DNA from: Myxocyprinus asiaticus
Lineage: Eukaryota; Chordata; Actinopteri; Cypriniformes; Catostomidae
Direction: 5' to 3'
Assembly: GCF_019703515.2 (NCBI RefSeq)
Contig: NC_059362.1
Location: forward strand, 26,681,826 to 26,745,825
DNA length: 64,000 bases
Position numbers and translations under genes: made by a program. The notes under the pieces were generated by a model. That model had not been told where the DNA came from and did not search any database. It saw nothing but the letters and a program-made list of their open reading frames with translations. Shown in pieces: positions 11,654-22,183 of this stretch. Numbering within the stretch: the stretch's first letter is position 1; every line of letters begins with the position of its first letter.

Positions 11654-12421
11654 ATATATGTGTACAAGTATGTATCTACATGAACGTCTCTGTGTCAGTG
11701 TATGCATATACCGTATAGAAAGAGCATGCGCAGGAGGCTATTTCAGGGAGGGAGGCAACAAAATGCCCCCCGACCTCTGATGGACTCTTATCCTCTCTCT
11801 CCTCCCTTTCCCTTCGAACTCGCTGTCCAAGGAAGATCACTGAGCAGTCCCTCCTCCCCCTCTTCTCTCTGTCTATCTGGATGAGAGTGTGGTTGGCACT
11901 GCCTGAGTGTGCGACATGTGTCTGACTGCACACATGTTGACGTGGGGGAGACCCAGGGAAATACTAATGAACTCACACTACAGGTGACAACAACAGCTGG
12001 CCTACAAGCATTAACAAAGCACACAACACTGTCATGTAAAATATCTTTACCTTTTTGATCATTTCTGCCACAAAATAGGGTTGTAATATTGAGATTGCAA
12101 AGCTAACTTTATACAAATGAACCAATGGCCTGAATTAACAGCAGATGAACAGCTGAAAAATATCCCTTGGGTTGTGTTTCATTTTAAAGTAAAACTTTGT
12201 TTACAATTCTTACGTTATGAATGCAATTGCATGGGTGCTAATAAATGCTGAAAAATGTGAGACTGAAACATCATGTGAAACACCTACTTTTACATTTTAA
12301 TCATACTGCAGAGTACAACCAACATCTAATTGTATATAACATAATATAGCTGCAAGCATCAACATGTAAAAGTAGTAAATTAAATGCACAGATATAACAA
12401 CTGACAACAAGGTTCACAATG
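11654..12421. other. Intergenic; includes a locally GC-richer, repeat-poor block
   Basis: Bases 11690-12010 differ from the AT-rich surroundings, with C/T-rich tracts, E-boxes (CAGCTG, CACATG) and a GCATGCGCA motif like an NRF1 half-site. Overlapping frames on both strands show no splice support. This might be a regulatory block, but that is a guess. Confidence 0.3.
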
Positions 12422-13013
12422 AACCTTAAATGGAAAGAGTACCCAAAAATGGAAATTCTCTCATCATTTACTCACCCTCATGCCATCCCAGATGTGTATG
12501 ACTTTCTTTCTTCTGCTGAACACAAACGAAGATTTTTAGAAGAATATTTTAGCTCTGTAGGCCCTCACAATATCGCTTCTCAAGATATGGATTTAACAAA
12601 TAGAGGCTTGTGGATTACTTATATGCTGCCTTTATGTGCTTTTTGGAGGTACCCATTTACTTTAATTAAAGGAACTACAGAGCTGAGATATTCTTCTAAA
12701 TATCTTTGTTTGTGGTCAGAGCCGTAGCTGTGCTCAAAGCCGTAGCTGCGCTCATGACGTGGTGCTGATGCATCGCGGGTGACCCGAGTTCGTGTCCCGG
12801 CTTGTGAGGTCCTTTCCCGATCCCACTCCCACTCTTCTCCCTCTCATTTCATGTCACCTCTCTACTTTCCCTATGCCATTAAAAAGCCAAAAGGCCATAA
12901 AAAAATAAAATAATCTTTATGTTCAGCAGAAGAAAGTCATACACATCTTGGATGGCATGAGGGTGAGTAAATGATGAAAGAATTTTCATTTTTGGGTGAA
13001 TGATCACTTTAAG
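12422..13013. mobile_element. TTAA-type MITE copy split by a SINE
   Basis: The left arm (ATTCTCTCATCATTTACTCA at 12455 onward) and the right arm ending near 13013 (TTTTTGGGTGAATGATCACT) are the inverted halves of the family seen at 1538-2306. The arms are interrupted at 12715-12912 by a SINE, so the SINE is the younger insertion. Confidence 0.8.
12715..12912 (+). mobile_element. tRNA-derived SINE nested in MITE
   Basis: About 198 bp with a pol III B-box-like GAGTTCGTGTCCC and an A-rich tail. Flanking copies ATCTTTGTTTGTG (left) and ATCTTTATGTTC (right) are a diverged target-site duplication, and both belong to the host MITE arm. The internal text (CGTAGCTG...GCTC) is itself duplicated at the 5' end. 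Confidence 0.7.
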
Positions 13014-13422
13014 ATAATAATGAAAAAGCCCCTTAAGATAAAAAAAAAAAAAAAACCTTATTAATAATTGTAAAAACATTAACTTAACTTAACGGGTTTA
13101 CTGCAACTGGGCCTTTGTTAAAAACATTTAGCAGGCTTAAGTTCTTAACAGAAAAGTACCAGTCAAATACAAGCATTCATGCTTTTATGCATTTGGGGGC
13201 ACATAAACAATCCAATAAATTTACTGGTTAAAATGTGGGGTACAGTGGGGCTAATTTAATGTTAACACTTCTCAATTTTGCTCCAGAACACTTTCTCTTG
13301 TTTACACACTTAATTAAATTAAATGTAGGTTTGTATAATATTCCAAGAATATTCCAAACAACTTTTTCCAGACAAATATAGTTTAAATTTAAAACTACAT
13401 TAAGATGCCAAGACCCCATAGG

Positions 13423-15947
13423 CAGTGCTAGGTAGTAACAGATTACATGTAATATGGATTACGTAATCAGATTACAAAAAAAGATTACAAAAAATAACCT
13501 ATTTTTATAACCGGGTCACCAGCCTGGAGAGGTGAGTTGTCCAAGCCACATCAGCTACTTACTGGGGTACCTCAAGGTTCAGTGCTTGGGCCACTTCTCT
13601 ATATACACAACATCAATGGGACCCATCATTCAGGCACATGGTTTCTCTTACCAATGCTACGCTGATGACATGCAACTCTACTTGTCTTTCCAGCCCAACG
13701 ACACCTGCTCAAATCTCTGCTTGCCTGGCAGACATCTCGGCCTGGATGAAGGAACGCCACCTGCAACTCAACCCAGCCAAGACTGAACTCCTTGTCTTTC
13801 CAGCCAACCCTGCTGTTGAACACAACATCACCGTGCAGCTGGGTGCAACTACAGTAACGCCTTCCAAAACGGTCAGAAATCTAGGGGTAACCATCGATAA
13901 CAAACTAAATTTCACAGACCACATCTCAAAGACCACAATATCATGTAGATTTACACTCTACAATATCAGGAAGATAAGACCCTTCCTCTCTGAACATGCC
14001 ACACAACTTCTTGTTCAATCACTTGTCATAACTAGACTGGACTACTGTAACGCTCTCATTGCAGGCCTCCCTGTATGTGCAATTAGACCCCTGCAAATGA
14101 TCCAGAATGCAGCAACACGTCTGGTCTTTAATGAACCAAAGAGAGCGCATGTTACACCACTCCTTGTCTCTCTTCACTGGCTGCCGGTTGATGCACTTAT
14201 CAAGTTCAAGGCTCTGATGCTGGCATACAGAAGAGTCATTGGGTCTGTTCCAGCATACCTAAAATCATTTCTGCAGAGCTACGCGCCCACTAGAAGCCTG
14301 CGGTCGGCTAAGGAACGTCGCCTTGTTGTACCAACACAAAGAGGCACCAAAACACTTTCCCGGACTTTCGGCTTCATCATACAACGTTGGTGGAATGACC
14401 TTCCCAACTCCATCCGTGAAGCTGACTCACTTCAAAAAACGACTAAAAACACATCTTTTCCATGAGCACTTAACCAGTCACACAAAAAAAAAATTCTTGT
14501 TGCACTTTAATCTGTTTTGAATACTACTGAAACTTTGTGTTATGACACTTTTCGTACCACTGTCTCCTTAAGATGATTCGCTTATGTTTTCCTCTTTTGT
14601 AAGTCACTTTGGATAAAAGCGTCTGCCAAATGAAAATGTAATGGAAAATCAAGTACTTGTAATTGGATTAAATTACATTTTAAAATACTCGTAATCGGAC
14701 TACAGTTACTTTTTTATAGATTATATCCTTACATATTAACAAGGCAAAGGCAGTAAATTGTTAATCATTTATTGATCATTTTCATATCAATAACATCATA
14801 TTCTTACCCCGAAGCGCAATAGTCTCACAGATGAACATTTTGAGCATGTGCTTATTTTACGTTACAACAGTCGGATATGCACCTCAGCTAACGAATAGGT
14901 GATGAACAATTACCAAATAATAAGGGTTAAAAGTAAGTGTGCCAGAGTTTTGAGCTGTTAGCTTTGACCTAGCAATGTCATTGCTGTTGATTTCACGTTC
15001 ATTACTGTTTGTTCATGTAATGCTTTATGCACTTAAAATGAACTTACATTTTTTTTTATTATTTCTTACTACCTCACCAATGGTGTGCAGCTCACACATT
15101 GAACTTAATTGTTTCACAGGATCTAATGGATGCCATATCTAAGGGTCGTGTCTGCAGGGTACACAATAGTTCAACTGCAAAATGTGCAGCAATATGGAAC
15201 AAAGCCCTTCATTTTACTGTTGCTGCTGATGCAGTGGAGTCCACTGCATGAATCTTGACATAAGACTTGACACAATTGTTCTTTGTGTGACTCAGTGGAA
15301 CTCTGCTGTTTTAAAATATTCTGCTCTTTTAGAATATTCTTGCTGTTCAAAAGATAATATCTTGCACCTCAGCTTTGGAATAGGCGATGGACTATCAGTA
15401 AGCTGTAAGAGTTAAAAGTGTTTCAGTGTTTTTAAATGAAAGCTTAGACCTAGACAACGTTGTTGCTGTTGATTTTATGGTCATTAATTTTCATTCATTT
15501 ATGATCATTTTATGTTGATTTTATGGTCATTAATGTTTGTAATGCACTTAAAATTAACTTGATGTCTCAGTGTTTTGAATTATAAACTTTGGCCATGCAC
15601 TGTCGTTGCTGTAAGATTTAATGTTTATTTCATTCATGTAATGTTTAATGCACTTTTTAAAAATGTCATAAGGAGCTCTTTTTGTGAGGCTCTTTTTGTT
15701 AGTAATAAAGAATGGAATACATTTTCTTCCTCTTTGTACGTTTATGTTAAAATGATTATCCAACTCAAATGCATGTGACATAAATAAAATAGAATTAGGT
15801 TGAAAGTAATCCAAAAGTAATCCAAAAGTAATATGATTTGATTAATCCAAAATGTAATCTATGAGATTACATTACTGATTGCATTTTTTGTCATGTAATT
15901 TGTAATCAGTACCTGATTACAATTCACAAGTAATCCACCCAGCACTG
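13423..15947. mobile_element. hAT-like element containing a nested L2 LINE
   Basis: Termini CAGTGCTA(GG) and AGCACTG are followed inward by AGTAACAGATTAC-type and AAGTAATCCACCC-type sub-ends. They are flanked by 8-bp direct repeats CCCATAGG and CCCATGTG (6 of 8 match). It is 2.5 kb in total, of which about 1.1 kb is an inserted LINE. No hAT transposase is seen in the remaining 1.4 kb. Confidence 0.7.
13511..14642 (+). pseudogene. L2-clade LINE, 3' part (reverse transcriptase remnant)
   Basis: The frame at 13638-14465 carries the C-terminal part of a fish L2-type reverse transcriptase: QCYADDMQLYLSF just upstream in another frame, then KTELLVFP, GVTIDNKLNF, LDYCNALIAG and LHWLPVDALIKFK. The 3' tail (GTCACTTTGGATAAAAGCGT, then CTGCCAAATG) is the usual L2 3' end. 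The YADD motif and the main frame are out of register, so the copy is 5'-truncated and dead. Confidence 0.9.
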
Positions 15948-16420
15948 CCCATGTGTTTCCGCAGTACTGTTTTATATCAACATGATGATTTAGTCAGTAT
16001 TATGATCTAACAAAATATGAATACACTGTAAAAATTTCTGTAATTTTAACAGTAAAATGCTTAATGTAAAAATGCTACAGTAAAAAACGTTAATTGTTAA
16101 TGGGTAGTTACCTTAACTTGTTACACAGCTTTCTGGAATACTCGATTCTGATTGTTCAATGGCACCATCTAGCGGTCTGTTATTGCTCTGTAACAACCGC
16201 ACATTCACGTTTCAGACCGCTCATCTGGGTACTGCGAGTGTGAGCTGTCTTTCCTGCTTCTCGGATCACTGTACGAGTTCTACAAGTAAGCTAATAAAAT
16301 AATTTCAACTCAAATCAATGTTTAATGTCTATTTATTTATTTATTTGGCAAATAGTCTTGTAATAGGCTGAATAATGAGCAGCCAGATTGTCATTTTCAC
16401 AAAATAAACACCAACCATAG

Positions 16421-16711
16421 GGGGCCTGGGTAGCTCAGCGAGTACTGACACTGACTACCACCCCTGGAGTCACGAGTTCAAATCCAGGGCGTGCTAAGTG
16501 ACTCCAGCCAGGTCTCCTAAGCAACCAAATTGGTCCGGTTGCTAGGGTGGGTAGAGTCACATGGGGTAACCTCCTCGTGGTCGCCATAATGTGGTTCGCT
16601 CTAGGTGGGGCACGTGGTGAGTTGTGCATGGATGCCGGGAGAATAACGTGAAGCCTCCACACGCACTATGTCTCCGCGGTAACACACTCAACAAGCCATG
16701 TGATAAGATGC
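16421..16711 (+). mobile_element. tRNA-derived SINE, 3'-truncated
   Basis: It starts GGGGCCTGGGTAGCTCAG (tRNA-like 5' end with A box), with the B box GAGTTCAAATCC. The body matches the copy at 55244-55665 up to GCCATGTGAT and then stops. The frame on the opposite strand is a shadow of the SINE. Confidence 0.85.
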
Positions 16712-16813
16712 ATGTAATTTTACAGTAAAAAAACTGTAAAAATGTTTTTGGTTTTTCTTTATGTACAATGTATAGTTTTACAATATAACTAACGGTAAAA
16801 ATGTATAGTATGT

Positions 16814-17550
16814 TTAAAGGTGCACTCAGTAATTCTCATCCAATATACTTTTTGTCAAATTCTGCAAATATCTCCTCACAGTCCACTAGCCGTCCGTTCT
16901 GTGGGTAGGCTGAAAAAAAAATCTAGTATTTGTACACAGCCCTGGCTCTGTAAATGGGAAAAAAAACAAAGTGGATCAGACCGATCCACACGACACTACT
17001 CCAGCCAATCAGCAACAGGGGGTGGTTCTTGTGCATGCACAGGATGGGGGGTGGGGGCAGAGAGAGAAGGAAAATCATAAGAAGAGCGATGGCAAATCTG
17101 GCTGTTGCAAACTTTCTAAAATCCAAGGAAAAATGGCTGAGAAACAGACCAAGAGAAAAAGATCAGACAAATATAAACTAAAAAAATAAGGATTATGATA
17201 AGTCGAGGGCTAGGAGCTGCGTCAAAACAGGCGAGGCTTTTCAGTAGTGAAGAGACCTCCGAGAGGTAAAAGGCTTGAAGACGGATGCAGAAGTTGCTTT
17301 TTTCTTCTCGATAGGTGGGTAAAATAAATTTTGCTATGTTTCACAGAACCCATATATGCTGTTGTTGTGATGTTAGATTAAGTACAGGAGAGTTGTGGGT
17401 GTCTGGAGCTGGTGTGTGTAAAACCGTCCGCATGCATGAATTTTGGGGGCGGAGCTTCCAAAGGAGCACTGAAGGGAGGGGTGTGTTTGTTTTGGCAATT
17501 GAGTTTGAATATCAACAGTGTTTCTCAGGAATCGCTGAGTGCACCTTTAA
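16814..17550. mobile_element. TTAA-flanked MITE with GGTGCACTCAG ends
   Basis: TTAAAGGTGCACTCAG at the left is mirrored by CTGAGTGCACCTTTAA at the right. It is 737 bp. Related ends occur at 48016, 51604 and 51730-52079. No transposase is present. Confidence 0.8.
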
Positions 17551-19027
17551 CAAGAGAATACATGTACATTTTTATGGTAAACTATTGTTAAAATGATGTA
17601 TTGCATAAAAATATGCATTATCAAAACACTTTTAACAGAACCACAAATACTTTCACGACTACACTAACCCCTCGGAAGTCTCATCTTGCAGGGCATGACA
17701 TGGATTCTGAAAGTTCAAATGGTGTGTTTAAAAAAGTAGGGTTTTTGCAGTGGACATGAATGCTGTTTGACATACTGTATAGAACAAATCCATGATGGCA
17801 ATGAATAGAGTTCATGCTGCTGTGCTGACATCACTGAGCACAAGACAAAGAAAGCAAGATGCCATACTTGTCTCTATGCGTACCTGGTCACATGGTTAAA
17901 CCTGACACTTAAACAAGTCTGCAGAGCTGCCAAAATGACACTTTTCCTCTATGTATTTCTCTCTCTCACTTCTCACTTCTTCCTCACCTCCTCAGGCACC
18001 TCTAAATCTGTCTGACTGAGAAACATGAAGACTTGTGTTAAGCTGGCATTTTCACATCAGAACACGCAGTTCTAAACTAAGGGCATGGTGCCAATTACGG
18101 GTGGTCTAGGGGGTGTCATTTGCACTCTTTGTATGGTGGAATTTAATAATCATCTAAGTATCACCAACGACTGCTACAAAGGCAAAAAAAAATCCAAATG
18201 CCAGTGAATTGGTAGACCTACTGCAGTCAGCAGCATCTAAACATTTTAAAGCTTTTAGAAACTTTAGAGGCACAATATTTAATTCATACAATATATTAAA
18301 TTATAATTTATAATGATTGTAATATTTATCATAATATGTATTTATAAAAATATATTGTTGCCTGTGTTTCCATGTGTAGTTTCTAGGGTCCATGTCAACC
18401 AGACCCCCCCCCACACACACACTTCACCAGGGAAAGAAAAAGGAGACAATGTCAATGTGTAATTTGCACCTTGACAGGTAACTTCCAAGCTTTACAAACT
18501 GTATATGTTTTGATGAGAAATTAGATTTGTTAATGTCTTTATGGGAAAAATGTTTGTTGAAATCCAGTTAATCAGAAAGACCAGATTAGTTGAGTAGAGT
18601 CTAGCAAAACAGAGTATTTCTAGTAAAGGGTTTATAGGTAATCAGCTGCCAGGACTTTACAACAGCCACTTATGAGTCACTTATAAAGTTTATAATTACC
18701 TCATGCACTACACAAGCAACGCTAATATTTGTAGTTGAGACACATGCCGTTCCAAATGCCACTTGAGGCAGATAATTGAAATTACAACAGTCAAAACTAG
18801 TACAAGAGAGGGAAGACAACGAATTATATTCATAGTCCCTATTATTTATATTAACTCTTTTCTGCTTTGCTGCAAACATCTCAAATTGAAAGTTGAGGAC
18901 ATTTATTGATTTTGTATGTATAATTAAATTTATTATTACATACCAACAGCACAACCCTCAACATCCATATACGTAGGTAATATTTAAAACAAGAAGCATA
19001 TTTTGTCACTAAATGGATGTTTTTATA

Positions 19028-19095
<68 letters not shown>

Positions 19096-20278
19096 TGTGA
19101 AAATAGTTGTACACTTCTCATAATAACATAAAAGATCTCTAACATTGTTTTGCTCAGTTGCTTCACCAAAGCATCTCTCACTCCCAGTCAGTCAAAATAC
19201 GTATAAACCAACCAAAATGTATACATAAATAAGATAAAGGAGACAAATAATCGAAAAGATAAAAATAAATATATTTTTAACATATAAAAGATATTTTTTT
19301 TTTTTATAAGTCAGGGGTCAGGAAAGTTCAAATTTCAGTATATAAGAAAAGGTATACAAATTTTATTAATAATGCATATTAACTCTTAACACATTTATTG
19401 CTAAAACTGTGGAGGATGTGGTTAGGGGCCGTGGTCCTCCCCCCACCCTCATTAAGTGTCCCTTATTTTAAAACTTCAAAAGTGGCAACCCTAGTTACAG
19501 TATCCACTGCAGTTATCCACTATTCCATTTTATCATTATCAATGTATGACAGCAAACAGATAACGTTACTGCAGAAGTTATCATTGATAATTAACGTTAA
19601 TCTAACGTTAGCTAAATTAGCTAACGACATTAGCTGTCCTCGTTATATCGACTGACATATCCGGCTGCTTGTCATGAAAAAACTATGTATAACGTATGTA
19701 ATGTATAATGCTAATGCTAGCTAATTATCTTATGTTAACGTTATTACCAGCGGCTCTGACAACGTAACTATTTTCAGCATCTGAGGAGCAAGTCATTATG
19801 TAATGTTAGGCTATTTGTAATGTTAACTAATCAAGATGAAGTAACAAGTTGTTTTAACTCCGTCTCGTTTACCATGCTTTGTGGGTGTGACTTTTTTGCC
19901 ATGGCATCACCATACATATCTGTACAACCAATGAGTTTATGATTAAATTACTACTAGAGTATAAACTTGTTTACAAGAGCACAGAGTTCTTCCTAGATCT
20001 AGCCTCTTAATTTTGCTCTCAAAATGCACCACATTGATGCATTTAACTTTAAAATGTAAAAATGCCCCTGGATCTGAATTCTTAAATGTTTCAAATGAGT
20101 TTTGTAGACGAAAATATAATTGTGTCAACACATTAACTGATTTCATTACAAAACTAAAATTGTATTTAAAAAAAATATATTTTTTTTTTAAATGGATGAC
20201 TTTAACCGAATAATAAAGAAAAGCAGCCAATAAGTGCCAGGCATAGATGGAAACTCCTTCAGTACTGTTTAAAAAGTA
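17551..20278. other. Intergenic, no firm gene
   Basis: AT-rich with an (AT)n microsatellite at 19034-19090, and a hAT-like TGGCAACCCTAG end near 19487 without a clear partner. The frame at 18708-18761 (minus) is discussed under the 22-37 kb candidate gene as a possible terminal exon. Frames in the (AT)n run are meaningless Tyr-Ile repeats. Confidence 0.5.
19034..19090. repeat. (AT)n microsatellite
   Basis: An uninterrupted AT run that is self-complementary. Confidence 0.95.
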
Positions 20279-20538
20279 TCCCAGGGTGATACCTCAAGAA
20301 GTTGGTTGAGAAAATGCCAAGAGTATATTTCTGCAAATTCTAGGCAAAGGGTGACTACTTTGAAGATGCTAAAATATAACATAGTTTTGAATTATTTTGG
20401 ATTTATTTAGTCACAACATAATTCCCATATTTCCATTTATGTTATTCCATAGTTTAGATGACTTTACTATTATTTTAAAAATTGAAAAAAAATTAAATAA
20501 AGAATAAGTAAGTGACCCTAAACTTTTGACCGGTAGTG
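20279..20538 (+). mobile_element. Tc1-like element end, copy A
   Basis: It ends AAACTTTTGACCGGTAGTG followed by TA, a typical Tc1-family terminus. The same 260-bp text (from TCCCAGGGTGATACC to the terminus) recurs in opposite orientation at 63739-64000. Confidence 0.8.
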
Positions 20539-20826
20539 TATATATAATGGATATATATCAAATCAGCACAGAATACATCTGATTTAAACCTTGTAAAGTA
20601 GTGCAAGTCATTTGTGAATACTGTAATACCTTCCTAATCCTGAAACTGTCATACTGAAACACCCAAGAGTAGTGGCATTATCTAAACAAAAAGTCTGAAA
20701 ATGTTTTATAAGTTTGCGATTCAAATTTCTTGTAATTTGTGAATCCTCACTTTAATTTAAACCGAGAACTTGAGATTTATTTAATTTATGCTCTTTGTAT
20801 TCGCTTTCTTACTGAAAACCTGTGCC

Positions 20827-20926
20827 CGGTTGCAACAAAACTTTTGGTAAGAAAACCCTTAGAAATAATTGTAAGGGTATTTTCACTAAGAGTTTTCTTA
20901 ACTTAAAGGATGTGTTGCAACTGGCT
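20827..20926. mobile_element. Small fold-back element (about 100 bp)
   Basis: CGGTTGCAACAAAACTTTTG at the left is mirrored by TTAAAGGATGTGTTGCAAC at the right, with AAGAAAACCCTTA and TAAGAGTTTTCTTA as inner arms. A hairpin MITE. Confidence 0.6.
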
Positions 20927-22036
20927 GCAAGGCCGTAACAACCATAGACATTAAGATGGAGACATGTCAGAATAGTGGCCGATCAATGTAGGTTTTTTAA
21001 TGACCATTTCTTAAACTTTTACATTTGGTCCATCTCAGTCTTTAATATTTGGCTACATCCTTGCTGAAGATTTACATGAAAGTACATCTATTGAATTTAA
21101 TAATATTACATTGTACAAGTACTAAACTTCACTTGTCAATAAGACCAATTACCAGTGTTAACAGAGTGCCAAAACAGTTTCATGGTTTCATGACAGCATT
21201 TTATGGTTTGGTCAATTCAAGTGCTTCTTTACTGTTATCATATTTGTGATGTACCAGTATTATTTAAAGATTTATTAAGTGCTACTAAATGGTATATATA
21301 GTCAGGTGTTCTTAGTAACTTGTAACTTAGTAACAAAAGTCTTTTGGTCTTATGTACTGATTATGTGCTAGTCATGTTATTTCGTGTCACTTGTTCTTCA
21401 AGATTTGGGTTTTATTATTTGCTCATCACATCGTTAAAAAAATATATATATTTAAATTACACTGTAAATACAAGTTCTGCTCTTGGATTCAATTTATTGT
21501 CCAGTTTGTGTCACCTGTGACATTTAATCAGTATCATCACAAACACGTCAAAGAAAATACTCTTTTTTTTTTAAACAGTACGAAGTTGATAGATTTACGT
21601 TTAATATAGCCCAGAAGATTCTTTGCAAATGAACCTGTCAACCATTTCAGATTATAATAATTCATTTTAAATAAGGTTATCACACCACTATAGCAAGGCT
21701 GTATGATTACTCTGGGCTTCCAGTGTTAGATAATCAATCAGATGCATCATGTGATTCAGCTGTGAGATCTATTTCTGCTGTGCATCACCTAGTTTCAGTC
21801 TTCCAGGGCATAAGCTTTGGCAAATGAAACATATGCATCTTGATTAACATTTTCATCAGCGATGGATTATTCAAAGATGTTTATAAATTACTGAAAGACA
21901 GTGCTTTGCCATGCAAATCATTTCTTCTTTCACATTAATTTAGTGTAGAGTAGTCAATTATGATCTAATGACAATGACAATTGTTTTTTAAAACAGTCAG
22001 TGTTGCAAGAACAAATTTACATTTAAATGTGTTTAC
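20927..22036. other. Intergenic, nothing recognised
   Basis: AT-rich sequence without splice-supported frames or recognisable repeat ends. Confidence 0.5.
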
Positions 22037-22183
22037 CTGTATGTCAACAGATGCACTTTCTGGTGAAATGTCTCTTTTCCTCTTATATGTAAATAACTTC
22101 CAAAATCGTTTCCATAGGATGGATGCAACTAAACAAACACTGCCCACAATCCAGAGGTCCTTATCCTGCAAGAAGTTCTCCAT
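22037..22183 (-). CDS. Candidate exon encoding a membrane segment
   Basis: 49 codons lie between an ATG at 22183 in a perfect vertebrate start context (GCCATGG, with an in-frame TAA upstream) and a GTAAAC donor. The product starts [17 protein letters not shown], has one hydrophobic helix and then [13 protein letters not shown], as expected for the positive-inside side of a membrane anchor. It can be read either as a first coding exon from 22183 or as an internal exon from 22165. Confidence 0.45.

Noticed and set aside
11676..12024. Frames on both strands in the GC-richer block
   Set aside because: No splice sites in the right places, low-complexity Ser/Arg-rich translations and no family resemblance.
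12780..12830. B-box-like sequence as a tRNA gene
   Set aside because: No cloverleaf can be drawn, and the A-rich tail and target duplication show a SINE. The same applies to the SINE heads at 16421 and 55244.
16435..16662. 75-codon minus-strand frame
   Set aside because: It lies entirely inside the SINE at 16421-16711. The frames at 55280-55624 are likewise inside the second SINE.
18881..19114. Minus-strand frame rich in Tyr-Ile
   Set aside because: It is the (AT)n microsatellite in translation. The same holds for frames at 25866-26120 and 50452-50718.
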